Source: an uncultured Anaerobiospirillum sp. (lineage in GTDB: Bacteria; Pseudomonadota; Gammaproteobacteria; Enterobacterales; Succinivibrionaceae). Taken from it: a stretch of DNA of 64,000 nucleotides. Every line of letters begins with the position of its first letter. Within the stretch, counting starts at the first letter, position 1. Shown one piece after another: positions 34,437 through 42,812 of this stretch. The DNA lies in assembly GCA_944389615.1 (NCBI GenBank), contig CALXNA010000001.1:83319-147318 (forward strand), read 5' to 3'. The position numbers and the translations under genes are program-made. A model generated the notes under the pieces. That model saw only the letters and a list, made by a program, of their open reading frames with translations, searched no databases and had not been told where the DNA came from.

Positions 34437-34555
34437 GCTACATATAGTGAGCTACGTGTATTATTGCAATAATAGTTGTTTTAGTTTGTAAATATATAAG
34501 TATAATGGATAGTAACTTTACTGATTATAAAACAGCAGCATTTTTATTATGCTTA
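34437..34555. repeat. AT-rich repeat, copy B
   Basis: This is the partner of 33454-33590, lying directly upstream of the fuller acetyltransferase pseudogene. Low GC suggests promoter DNA acquired with the locus. Confidence 0.7.
34459..34474. promoter_or_regulatory. 16-bp palindrome, possible operator (copy B)
   Basis: TATTATTGCAATAATA is a perfect 16-bp palindrome about 70 bp upstream of the acetyltransferase pseudogene start. Its 14-bp core recurs in copy A. Confidence 0.45.
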
Positions 34556-34564
34556 AAATACAAC

Positions 34565-34584
34565 AAGCCCGCAACTGCGGGCTT
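34565..34584 (-). terminator. Intrinsic terminator after the DUF2057 gene
   Basis: AAGCCCGC / GCGGGCTT form an 8-bp stem with loop AACT. On the minus strand a U-rich stretch (GTTGTATTTTAAG) follows. Confidence 0.75.
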
Positions 34585-34662
34585 GGAGGCGGCGCCACTG
34601 AGGCGCCGTGCGGAGGGCGCGTTAGCGCTGGGCGCGGGAACGAGCGGGCGCGCAGAGCGCTC

Positions 34663-35490
34663 TTAGTGGCTCATGATGTACTTGACGATCTTGAGCTTGG
34701 TCGAGTCGTCGGCCTGCTCGTAGAGCTGTACCATCTGATTGTAGATGGCGGCATTAGCAGGCGAGGCAATGGTTTGTACCTGAGCTGGGGCGCCTTGGGC
34801 GGCAGCCTGCGCGGCAGCAGCATTCTCGGCAGCGGCGGTGGTAACGGTTGGCGACATGCCCGTGGCTACAGGCATAGGGGCGGCGCTGACAAAGCCGCTG
34901 GTGGAGCGGGCCTTGACCGTAGGTACGCCTTGGGCGGTAACATTGGCGCCGGAGCGGTCACGCTCGATCTCGGCGTGTACCTCAGCTGGGGCGTAGAGAC
35001 GGCCGACCGAAGCTAAGTCTTCGCGGTAGTCACGCAGCAGAGCAAAGCCCGAGTCCGAGGTTAAGAGGTAGTAGCTCGCCTCTTCTTGGCTTAATGGGGC
35101 CTTGGTGTTGGCATTGATGAGGTCGATCTTCTGGGAGCGCGAGTAAATCTCGGCCTGTCGCTCGTCCTCTGGGGTGTCGTAGTTGAAGGTGTAGCTCGCG
35201 TCCGCAGGCATGTTAGGGATTTCAATCACGATCGGATTGGCCGCCTGATAGATGCGGCTATCGCGGGCGTTGCCGAAGACGCCTTCAAACAACAGCACCA
35301 GCTGGTGGCGACCTGGGGCTAACTCAATGGTGCGGCTAAAGCGGTTGTAGCCAAAATCGGAGGTCTTGCCATCAACTACTTCGACCGTGTAGTTGATTGG
35401 TACCTTGAAGCTCGCAGCGGTGGCGTGGGCGCTAAAGGCAACAGCAGCCGCTAAGGCTGAAACTTTGAGTAAAGCTCCGAGTTTAGACAT
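34663..35490 (-). CDS. DUF2057 (YccT-like) exported protein
   Basis: A 275-residue protein with a Sec signal peptide (about residues 1-23, ending HATAA). The N-terminal half fits DUF2057/YccT: FKVPINYTVEVVDGK, LAPGRHQLVLLFEGVFG, NPIVIEIPNMP. YccT-type proteins are periplasmic and of uncertain role. The C-terminal 100 residues add an Ala/Gln-rich linker and a helix (MVQLYEQADDSTKLKIVKYI). I chose ATG 35490 (MSKLGALLKVSALAAAV) since the longer frame has no signal sequence and runs back to the upstream porin. It lies 90 bp after the porin gene on the same strand and is followed by an intrinsic terminator. Confidence 0.8.
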   Translation of the reverse strand: MSKLGALLKVSALAAAVAFSAHATAASFKVPINYTVEVVDGKTSDFGYNRFSRTIELAPGRHQLVLLFEGVFGNARDSRIYQAANPIVIEIPNMPADASYTFNYDTPEDERQAEIYSRSQKIDLINANTKAPLSQEEASYYLLTSDSGFALLRDYREDLASVGRLYAPAEVHAEIERDRSGANVTAQGVPTVKARSTSGFVSAAPMPVATGMSPTVTTAAAENAAAAQAAAQGAPAQVQTIASPANAAIYNQMVQLYEQADDSTKLKIVKYIMSH

Positions 35491-35580
35491 GATTGAAATC
35501 TCTACAAATAAACAAAGACGGAAATTGCACCATTGGACTGGCTTTCGCCCGGCCAGTTCCCAGAGAGCATGATAGCCCAA

Positions 35581-36759
35581 CTAGAAGTTAAATTCAGCAC
35601 CTAGGGCGAACTTGTCTTGGTTGTAGTTGAGCTCGGACACCATCTCCTTGCCGTAGAAGTAGGCGGCGTTACCATCAAGGTCAAATTGGGCTTCGGCGAA
35701 GACCTTGAAGGCGGCATTGAAGCTATAGCTCAGGCCTAAAGTGAGGTCGGAGATGAGCAGCTCACCATCATAGCTCTTGAGCCCATAGCCTGCGCTTAAG
35801 GTGAGCCCGGCGAGGGTATCGGTGAAGGTGTAGCTTAAGGCGGTATCGACGGTGTAGAGGTGGTGGGCGATGTAGTCGTACTTAGTGGCCCCGACCACTA
35901 AGGCTCCATAGAGCCCGCTACCGTAGACGCCGTAGCTTAAAGCGGCACCGTAGTCGACCTTGGCGCCGACATGCTGGTTGCGCGCCTTGGCCTGTGCCTC
36001 TGCAGGGGTATAGCCATCGGCCTCAAAGCTTGGGACAAAGAAGTTTTCGGCGGCGGCGATGTCACCCTCGCTACCGTCAAAGTCAAACTTGGTGTAGTCC
36101 AAGCCATAGGCGAAGGTGATGTCCTCGCCAAACTTGGTAGAAACAGCGGCGCCATAGGCTTGATGGACGTCGACTGGAATGTAACCGCGCCCGGCCTGCG
36201 CCGAGTCAAATTGGTAGGAGAGCTTTAAGTCCCACGACAGGCCATGGAGCGCGTACATGATTTGGGCTGGGCGCTGCTCGCCGATGAGGAAGTAGTCGCT
36301 TGCTTTGCTCTCCATGATGTTGAAAATGTCGGTCGCGCCCACCACAGTGTAGTAAGCGCCGTCGCCGCGCCCTGCGATCAAGGTGCCATACTGATAGGCA
36401 TCAAAGCCGACAAACATGTAGCGCGTGTGGTCTAAGGCCCCTTCGTTATCGCCGGAGCTATTGTCATGGCGGCTCGTATCCCACTCGACCATGGCGATGC
36501 CATCGAGACCGTGCGTGATATTGCTGCGCAAGCCCAGACCCAAGCGCATCGAGCTGTAGAGACTGTCCTCAGGGGAGTCAGAGCCGGACAAATCCCGGTA
36601 GGTGTACTCATCGACGTAGGCTGCTTGCACCTTGCCAAACAGGTCGACGCTGACGCCATTTTGGTCATAGACGAGGGCGCTGTGCGCGCAGGTGACGGTG
36701 AGGGCACCGACGAGCGCAGTGGCGCAGAGGGCAGATCCATAAACAGAGCTTACGGGCAC
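35581..36759 (-). CDS. Outer-membrane porin
   Basis: A 392-residue Gram-negative porin. A signal peptide (about residues 1-29, ending CAHSA) is followed by the opening beta-strand VSVDLFGKVQAAYVDEY, alternating strands and Gly-rich turns, RYMFVGFDAYQYGTLIAGRG in the front part, and a C-terminal Phe (ALGAEFNF), the BAM recognition signature. I chose GTG 36759 because GGAGG lies six bases upstream; the ATG codons upstream give a longer leader without such a site. A 16-strand general porin for small solutes is likely; its specificity is not evident. Confidence 0.88.
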   Translation of the reverse strand: MPVSSVYGSALCATALVGALTVTCAHSALVYDQNGVSVDLFGKVQAAYVDEYTYRDLSGSDSPEDSLYSSMRLGLGLRSNITHGLDGIAMVEWDTSRHDNSSGDNEGALDHTRYMFVGFDAYQYGTLIAGRGDGAYYTVVGATDIFNIMESKASDYFLIGEQRPAQIMYALHGLSWDLKLSYQFDSAQAGRGYIPVDVHQAYGAAVSTKFGEDITFAYGLDYTKFDFDGSEGDIAAAENFFVPSFEADGYTPAEAQAKARNQHVGAKVDYGAALSYGVYGSGLYGALVVGATKYDYIAHHLYTVDTALSYTFTDTLAGLTLSAGYGLKSYDGELLISDLTLGLSYSFNAAFKVFAEAQFDLDGNAAYFYGKEMVSELNYNQDKFALGAEFNF

Positions 36760-36940
36760 TTGAGGCCTCCAATTGATACCAAACATTGCGCTTGCCATAG
36801 GTCAAGCCAGCACATGATAACGCTAAGCGGCGTAAACCCAAAACGTGGCGTGGCACCACCGCTGCGCGGTTCCCGCGCACTGCGGCGCGTGGGGCGGGCG
36901 CTCTTGTCAGGGGGCGCGGGCATTGGTTAGTGCGGTGCCG

Positions 36941-37023
36941 GTGCGGGGTGGCGCTGTGGTGTTGGTGCGGGACGGCGCTGTGGTGTTGGTGCGGGGTGGC
37001 GCTATGGTGTTGGTGCGGGGTGG
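36941..37023. repeat. 24-bp tandem repeat, about 3.5 copies
   Basis: Copies at 36941-36964, 36965-36988 and 36989-37012, plus a partial at 37013-37023, differ at one or two bases. The unit starts GTGCGGGGTGG. It directly abuts the 3' end of gph (stop at 37025). It lies outside coding sequence as annotated; an open frame across it on the plus strand is a low-complexity shadow. Confidence 0.85.
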
Positions 37024-37024
37024 G

Positions 37025-37702
37025 TTAGCCCAAGCACAGGGTGCGCAGGTCAGCGACGCTCGGGAGCAGGTAGTGGGCATGCCAGCTTGCGGCGTTGCCG
37101 CACTCGGCGGGGCCATAACCCCATAAGGCTACGGCTGAGCGGGTCTTGGCGCAGTTGGCGGCCTTGATGTCGTTGAGGTGGTCGCCGATGTAGACCGCAT
37201 CGTAGGGCGCGACGCCAAGGTGGGCTAAGGCCTTGAGGATAGGCTCAGGGTGAGGCTTGCTGTGCTCGAGGCTATCGCAGCCTAAGATCAGGCTGAGCTG
37301 GCGGTAGAAGTCGTACTGCGCTAAGAGCTTTTGAGCCATGCTCTCGTACTTGTTGGTGACGACCGCGACCTTGATGCCACGTGCCTCAAGCTCGCACAGC
37401 AGCTCCGTGATACCAGCAAAGGGCTGGGTGAGGTCGTTGATGTGGTCTAAGTAGTACTGGGCAAAGTAGTCGCGCATCGGGCCCTCAATTGCGGCCTCGT
37501 GTTCTGCGGCATTGGGCACGCCTAATTTGAGCAGGGCGCGCATGCCAGAGGTGACTTGGGTAAGGGCGCGCTCGGTGCTGATAGGCTGATAGCCAAAGTG
37601 TTCTAAGGTGGCATTGCAGGCTGCAATGATGTCCGGGGCGGTGTCGAGCAGCGTGCCGTCGAGATCGAAGATGACGGCCTGCGGATGGATACAGGTGATC
37701 AT
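37025..37702 (-). CDS. gph: Phosphoglycolate phosphatase, HAD family
   Basis: A HAD hydrolase of 225 residues that should remove phosphate from 2-phosphoglycolate. The nucleophile is in FDLDGTLLDT (motif I), motif II is VVTNKYESMAQKLL, and motif IV GDHLNDIKAA carries the Mg-binding acids. Gph and related HAD phosphatases are hard to separate by eye, so the substrate is likely rather than certain. It lies downstream of speA-speB on the same strand, 106 bp after speB. A 24-bp minisatellite begins immediately past the stop codon. Confidence 0.85.
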   Translation of the reverse strand: MITCIHPQAVIFDLDGTLLDTAPDIIAACNATLEHFGYQPISTERALTQVTSGMRALLKLGVPNAAEHEAAIEGPMRDYFAQYYLDHINDLTQPFAGITELLCELEARGIKVAVVTNKYESMAQKLLAQYDFYRQLSLILGCDSLEHSKPHPEPILKALAHLGVAPYDAVYIGDHLNDIKAANCAKTRSAVALWGYGPAECGNAASWHAHYLLPSVADLRTLCLG

Positions 37703-37808
37703 AGTTTCCGTAGTGACAATAAGGGCAGCACTGCGGCTGCCCTTGAGCGCGCAAGCTTACCCGTGCGGCCGCTTGCGCCTTGGCGCCTTCATGGGGCGCT
37801 TGGGGTTT

Positions 37809-38747
37809 TTAGTGAACCTTGCGGTGGTGGGCGGCGTGGACGTACATGAAGTCCAAGGCCAAGGTGGCACCAGCAAGGCTCGTGATGTCGCCATGGTCAA
37901 ATGGCGGGGCGACTTCGACGATATCAAAGCCGATGATGTTGAGGTGGGTGAGCAGGCGCACGATCTTCAAGACCTTGTCGGTGGTGAGGCCACCGCAGAC
38001 CGGGGTGCCGGTGCCCGGGGCATAGGCTGGGTCTAAGCAGTCGATGTCAAAGGTCAGGTAGACTGGATTGTCTTGCACCGTGGCGCTGATGCGTTCCACG
38101 ATCTCATTGACCGTCAGGTCGTTGGCGAGGGCGCCATGGATCACGTTAAAGCCTAAGCGCGGATCGTACTCGGTACGAATGCCGACCTGCACCGAAGCGT
38201 ACGGGTCGATGAGACCCTCCTTTGGGGCGTGATAGAACATCGTGCCGTGGTCGCAGGCTGAGCCATTGTCGTAGGTGTCCGAGTGGGCGTCAAAGTGCAA
38301 TAGCGAGATCTTCCGCCCTAAGAACTTGTGGTGGGCGCGCAAGAGCGGCAGGGTGATGAAGTGGTCACCGCCGAAGGTGAGGCAGGTCTTGCCCGATTGC
38401 AAGAGCTTTAAGGTGTGGGCCTCAAGCGCCTGCGCCATAGCGGTGCTATCGCCTGATGGATAGACCAAGTCGCCGCAGTCGATGAAGCTTAAGACGTCCT
38501 TGAGGCAGAAATCCCATGGGTAGCGGCAATGCTCCCAGTCTAATTGGGCTGAGATGCCGCGGATGCCCTGCGGGCCAAAGCGGGTGCCCGAGCGCCCGGA
38601 GGTAGCCATATCAAAGGGGACGCCAGTGATGGCAATGTCGGCCTTGACGCTGTAGGGGTCAAAGCACAGTGGGGCGCGGCAAAAGCCGAAGGTGTTGGCG
38701 ACCAAGGAGGTGTCTTCTTGGTGGCCGAGAGTTTGGTACTGGGACAT
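37809..38747 (-). CDS. speB: Agmatinase SpeB
   Basis: SpeB hydrolyses agmatine to putrescine and urea. The 312-residue ureohydrolase shows the manganese-binding residues in [28 protein letters not shown] and [19 protein letters not shown]. The start codon overlaps the speA stop by one base (TAATG), so the two are translationally coupled and form one pathway step after another: arginine, agmatine, putrescine. Length and motifs match E. coli SpeB (306). Confidence 0.95.
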   Translation of the reverse strand: MSQYQTLGHQEDTSLVANTFGFCRAPLCFDPYSVKADIAITGVPFDMATSGRSGTRFGPQGIRGISAQLDWEHCRYPWDFCLKDVLSFIDCGDLVYPSGDSTAMAQALEAHTLKLLQSGKTCLTFGGDHFITLPLLRAHHKFLGRKISLLHFDAHSDTYDNGSACDHGTMFYHAPKEGLIDPYASVQVGIRTEYDPRLGFNVIHGALANDLTVNEIVERISATVQDNPVYLTFDIDCLDPAYAPGTGTPVCGGLTTDKVLKIVRLLTHLNIIGFDIVEVAPPFDHGDITSLAGATLALDFMYVHAAHHRKVH

Positions 38748-40639
38748 TAGAGCTGATCCTCCTCAAGGTAGGTGTAGCCGTAGAGGCCGGACTTGAAGTC
38801 GTCGATCAGACGGCGCTGAATGGTCTCGTCGACGTCACTTTCGCGCACTTGACGGGTAAACTCGTTGAGCAGCTTGGATGGGTCGAGCTGGACGTATTGG
38901 AGCATGTCGGCCACGGTGTCGCCTTCGTCAGAGAGGCGTACCTGCACCTTGGCCTTGCCGTCGGCGCCTTCGTGGACATAGACGTCCACTGCCTCGGTGT
39001 CGCCTAAGAGGTTGTGCATATTGCCCAAGATCTCTTGGTAGGCACCGACCATAAAGAAGCCGATGTACGGCGGGTTGTCTTGGTCGTACTCCGGGAAAGG
39101 CATGGTCGAGGCGATGTCATCACCGTCCATATACTGGTCGATCGAGCCGTCCGAGTCGCAGGTGATGTCAAGCAAGACCGCGCGGCGCGTCATCGGCTTG
39201 TCGAGAAACTCAAGCGGCATCACTGGGAACAGCTGACCAATACCCCATGCATCCGGCAGCGATTGGAATAGCGAGAAGTTGACGTAGAGCTTGTCAGCCA
39301 TACGCTCTTCTAACTCGTCGATCAGGACGCGGTGACTCTTATTGAGCGGATCTAACATGCGCTTTAACTCTGCGCAAATGCTCAGGTACATCTGCTCGGC
39401 GCTGGCGCGCTCTTTAAGCGAGTACTCGCCCACTAAGAAGCCGTGGTGGATGTCGTTGAGATCCATCTGGCTGTCATGGAGCCACTCGCGCAGCGAGCGG
39501 TGCTGCTTAGGCTCGTGCATCAGCTGCCACGTGCGCCACATCGACTGCAGCGGGCGCGGGGCGTCAGCCTCGGGCGCCTTAGGGGCGCAGAGCTCATTGA
39601 CGCGCTCGACACCGATGACGTTGGAGACTAAGACCGTGTGGTAGGCGGTAGTGGCACGTCCCGACTCGGTGATGACAGTCGGCTCCTTTAAGCCATTTTC
39701 GCGGCAGGCATCGCCGATGGCCCAGATGATGTTGTTGGCATACTCGCCTAAGCCATAGTTGACCGAGCCATCCGACTGCGAGCGCGTGCCCTCATAGTCC
39801 ACGCCGAGGCCGCCGCCGACATCAAAGCAGTCGATCTGGGCGCCGAGCTTGGAGAGCTCCACATAGAAGCGGGCTGACTCGCGTACGCCATTGGTGATGT
39901 CGCGGATGTTGGACATCTGCGATCCCAAGTGGAAGTGAATGAGCTGCAGGTAGCTGAGCTTATCCTCAGCCTTTAAGGTGTCGACCAGCTTGAGTACTTG
40001 GATCGCCGACAGGCCAAACTTAGACTTTTCGCCACCTGAGGCCTGCCACTTGCCCGAGCCTTGCGAGGCAAGGCGCGCGCGTACGCCTAGGCGCGGCGTC
40101 ACGTGCAGCTTCTCGGCCTCCTCAAGCGCTAAGCGCAGCTCCGAGAGTTTCTCGATGACGATGTAGACCTTATGGCCCATCTTCTCGCCGTTTAAGGCCA
40201 TGCGGATGTATTCGCGGTCTTTGTAGCCATTGCAGACGATGACGCTCTTGGTACGCCCGGCGTGGGCTAAGACCACCATGAGCTCGGCCTTCGAGCCGGC
40301 CTCAAGGCCCAAAGGCTCGCCACTTTGGGTTAAGGCCTCGATCACGCGGCGGTGCTGGTTGACCTTGATCGGGAATACTAAGAAGTAGCCGCCGGTGTAG
40401 CCGTAGTTTTCGCGGGCCTGGGCAAAGGCGCGGTTAATGGAACGTACGCGGTGGGGCAGCACCTGCGGGAAGCAAAAGAGCGCCGGGAGGCGCTGACCGC
40501 TTTGTTCCCGGGCGGCTACCAGCTCGGCTAAGTCGACGCGCGCATTGGGAACATCGGGATCAGGACAGACTTCCACATGGCCACGGTCATTGACCTCAAA
40601 GTAGCCATTACCCCACCAATCTACGTTGTAAACACTCAT
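38747..40639 (-). CDS. speA: Biosynthetic arginine decarboxylase SpeA
   Basis: SpeA decarboxylates arginine to agmatine; it is a PLP enzyme of fold type III. The PLP lysine is in [15 protein letters not shown], with [38 protein letters not shown] and TESGRA as further landmarks. At 630 residues it matches E. coli SpeA (658) without the N-terminal extension. I chose ATG 40639 (MSVYNVDWW) because GGAGAG lies seven bases upstream; the in-frame ATG at 40654 has no such site. It is coupled to speB by a one-base overlap. Confidence 0.95.
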   Translation of the reverse strand: MSVYNVDWWGNGYFEVNDRGHVEVCPDPDVPNARVDLAELVAAREQSGQRLPALFCFPQVLPHRVRSINRAFAQARENYGYTGGYFLVFPIKVNQHRRVIEALTQSGEPLGLEAGSKAELMVVLAHAGRTKSVIVCNGYKDREYIRMALNGEKMGHKVYIVIEKLSELRLALEEAEKLHVTPRLGVRARLASQGSGKWQASGGEKSKFGLSAIQVLKLVDTLKAEDKLSYLQLIHFHLGSQMSNIRDITNGVRESARFYVELSKLGAQIDCFDVGGGLGVDYEGTRSQSDGSVNYGLGEYANNIIWAIGDACRENGLKEPTVITESGRATTAYHTVLVSNVIGVERVNELCAPKAPEADAPRPLQSMWRTWQLMHEPKQHRSLREWLHDSQMDLNDIHHGFLVGEYSLKERASAEQMYLSICAELKRMLDPLNKSHRVLIDELEERMADKLYVNFSLFQSLPDAWGIGQLFPVMPLEFLDKPMTRRAVLLDITCDSDGSIDQYMDGDDIASTMPFPEYDQDNPPYIGFFMVGAYQEILGNMHNLLGDTEAVDVYVHEGADGKAKVQVRLSDEGDTVADMLQYVQLDPSKLLNEFTRQVRESDVDETIQRRLIDDFKSGLYGYTYLEEDQL

Positions 40640-40917
40640 TAATGTGCTCTCCATGGCACATGGAAGCTTATTGCTAAGCTTGGGGGAGCCAACGATAGCC
40701 GTACGGCGCGGAAGGTCTGAGCTGCGCGACTGAGGCTATCAATGGAAGTTCGGCCACAGCGCGAACTTTGAGCGCATCATGCCAAAACCAAGCGCCGCTG
40801 ACAAGGGTTTGCACCCGTTGCCATTGGCTTGCGGGTGGGCGGGGACGGCATCGGTTTTGCGCGGGCAAATGTGCGATAATGTGCCGTCACTTTGTTCACC
40901 CCTGAGGACATGGAAAG

Positions 40918-41493
40918 ATGCAGGACTTGCGCGCGCGCATTACGGATTTTGACCAGAAGGTTGCCTATCTTAAGAGCACCATCACCAGCATTCAGGACTA
41001 CCCGATCAAGGGCATCCTGTTTCGTGATATCACTTCGCTGTGCGAGGATAAGAAGGCCTTTGCCCTGACCATTGATATGCTCTATGAGCTGTTCAAGGAT
41101 GCCAAGATCGATAAGGTGCTCTCCGGCGAAGCGCGCGGCTTTGTCTTCGGTGCGCCGCTTGCGGCCCGGCTTGGCGCAGGCTTTGTCATGGTACGTAAGC
41201 CGGGCAAGCTGCCACGGGCGACCTTAAAAGAGGAGTACGAGCTTGAGTACGGCACCAACGAGCTGTACATGCACGAGGACTCGGTCAAGCCCGGCGAGCG
41301 CGTCTTATGCGTCGATGACCTCCTTGCCACCGGTGGCACCATGGTCGCGATGTGCCGCTTAGCCCAGCGTGCAGGCGGTGAGGTGGTCAATTGCGCCTCC
41401 GTGATCGATTTGGTCGATCTGGGGGGCTGTGCTAAAATCAAGGACGCATGCGGGGTTGACAGCATCAGCCTGTTAGACTTCCCCGGTCACTAA
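40918..41493 (+). CDS. apt: Adenine phosphoribosyltransferase
   Basis: Apt makes AMP from adenine and PRPP. The 191-residue protein shows [50 protein letters not shown] and the PRPP loop [14 protein letters not shown]. Start ATG 40918 is preceded by GAGG at 40904-40907, a modest site. It lies just upstream of dnaX, an arrangement (apt-dnaX) familiar from enterobacteria, separated by 150 bp that include a hairpin. Confidence 0.96.
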   Translation: MQDLRARITDFDQKVAYLKSTITSIQDYPIKGILFRDITSLCEDKKAFALTIDMLYELFKDAKIDKVLSGEARGFVFGAPLAARLGAGFVMVRKPGKLPRATLKEEYELEYGTNELYMHEDSVKPGERVLCVDDLLATGGTMVAMCRLAQRAGGEVVNCASVIDLVDLGGCAKIKDACGVDSISLLDFPGH

Positions 41494-41573
41494 GCGCAGC
41501 ATGTCGGCCAAGCCGGAGCAAGTCGGCTTAGTCGTAGCGCGGACACAGAGTGCCAAAGGCGCTCAACCTACAG

Positions 41574-41589
41574 GGCAGCTTCGGCTGCC
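41574..41589 (+). terminator. UUCG-loop hairpin between apt and dnaX
   Basis: GGCAGC / GCTGCC around a TTCG tetraloop, followed by TTAGTTTACT. The hairpin is stable, but the U-rich tract is weak. Confidence 0.45.
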
Positions 41590-41643
41590 TTAGTTTACTC
41601 AAGCTGCCCCAGTTCACGGTAGAGCCTATAAGGAACCTCGGTC

Positions 41644-42783
41644 ATGGCATTAGGTGGTGATAACTATCTGGCATTGGCACGTAAGTACCGGCCACAAGTC
41701 TTTGAGGATGTGGTGGGCCAAGAGCATGTGCTCAAGGCTTTAGCCCACTCCATCGACGCAGGACGGACGCACCATGCCTATCTTTTGACTGGTACCCGCG
41801 GTATCGGCAAAACCACCATTGCCCGTATCTTTGCCAAGGCCTTAGAGTGTGAGCAGGGCGTAAGTTCCCATCCGTGCGGTAAGTGCGACGCTTGCGTCAA
41901 CATCACCAATGGCTCCTACCCCGACGTTATCGAGATCGACGCGGCCTCGCAGACCAAGGTCGATGACACCCGGCAGCTGCTTGAGAACACACAGTATCCG
42001 CCGATCAATGCGCGCTTTAAGATCTACATCATCGACGAGGTGCACATGCTCACCACGAGCAGCTTCAATGCGCTGCTCAAGACCTTAGAGGAGCCCCCGG
42101 CCTACGTTAAGTTCATCTTAGCGACCACCGACCCGCACAAGATTCCGACCACGGTGCTCTCGCGCTGCTTGCAGTTTCAGCTGCGCGCCTTAAACCTCGA
42201 TGAGATTAGCGCTCAGCTGCAGAAGATCTGCGACAAAGAGCAGGTCAAGTATGAGCCTGAGGCCATCATGGCTTTGGCCCGTGCCGCGCGCGGCTCGATG
42301 CGTGATGCCTTGTCCTTATGCGATCAAGCCATCGCCTTAGGCCACGGCGAGCTCAGTGCTGTGAGCGTGCAGGGCATGTTAGGCACAGTGGGTGATGCCC
42401 TGATCACCGATATCTTAGAGCTGCTCGCCGATGGCCCAGCCGCCGCCGGGACTGACGCGGCCGGTAACAGCACCTTTGCCACGCTCTTAGATAAGATCCG
42501 CCATAAGGCCCCGAACTATAAGAGCCTGCTTGATGAACTCGTGATTGCCTTCCACGACTTGGCCTTATTCCAGCTCATCGGTGCGACCAAGCTCGAGGTC
42601 TTCTCCTTTAGCACCCAGATGCTCAGCACCTACGCCGGACGCATTGCCCCGCAGCAGGTGCAGTTGTACTATCAGATCATCTTAGAGGGCGTGCAGGAGT
42701 ATCAGTACGCCGCCGATGGCCGCTCGGCCTTTGAGATGACCTTGCTGCGCTTACTGGCCTTCACCCCAGAAAAAAAAAAGTAG
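41644..42783 (+). CDS. dnaX: DNA polymerase III clamp loader subunit, gamma-like frame-0 product
   Basis: This is the ATPase core of the clamp loader: Walker A GTRGIGKTT, zinc Cys cluster (HPCGKCDACVNI), Walker B IIDEVHML, and the SRC motif TTVLSRCLQFQ with the arginine finger. The 379 residues cover domains I to III and end TPEKKK, then TAG at 42781-42783. In E. coli, gamma is about 431 residues, ending in domain IV, and is made by a -1 shift. Here unshifted translation gives the short form. The reading continues in the -1 frame as tau sequence for another 1195 codons. An alternative is that one A of the 10-A run is missing in the assembly, which would join both parts in one frame. Confidence 0.93.
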   Translation: MALGGDNYLALARKYRPQVFEDVVGQEHVLKALAHSIDAGRTHHAYLLTGTRGIGKTTIARIFAKALECEQGVSSHPCGKCDACVNITNGSYPDVIEIDAASQTKVDDTRQLLENTQYPPINARFKIYIIDEVHMLTTSSFNALLKTLEEPPAYVKFILATTDPHKIPTTVLSRCLQFQLRALNLDEISAQLQKICDKEQVKYEPEAIMALARAARGSMRDALSLCDQAIALGHGELSAVSVQGMLGTVGDALITDILELLADGPAAAGTDAAGNSTFATLLDKIRHKAPNYKSLLDELVIAFHDLALFQLIGATKLEVFSFSTQMLSTYAGRIAPQQVQLYYQIILEGVQEYQYAADGRSAFEMTLLRLLAFTPEKKK

Positions 42784-42812
42784 CCCTCTGGCGCGGTGAG
42801 GTCCGCAGCGCC
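42774..42812 (+). promoter_or_regulatory. dnaX: Programmed -1 frameshift site in dnaX
   Basis: A_AAA_AAG at 42774-42780 is the heptamer used in E. coli dnaX and is in the correct frame. It ends a run of ten A (42770-42779) and abuts a frame-0 TAG. A stem follows nine bases later: GGC (42790-42792) and GCGG (42793-42796) pair with CCGC (42803-42806) and GCC (42810-42812), with a 6-base loop and a 3-base bulge. No clear Shine-Dalgarno-like stimulator is seen upstream. The A run could also allow polymerase slippage, as in Thermus dnaX. Confidence 0.65.

Noticed and set aside
36941..37023. CRISPR array
   Set aside because: The units are directly tandem with no unique spacers.
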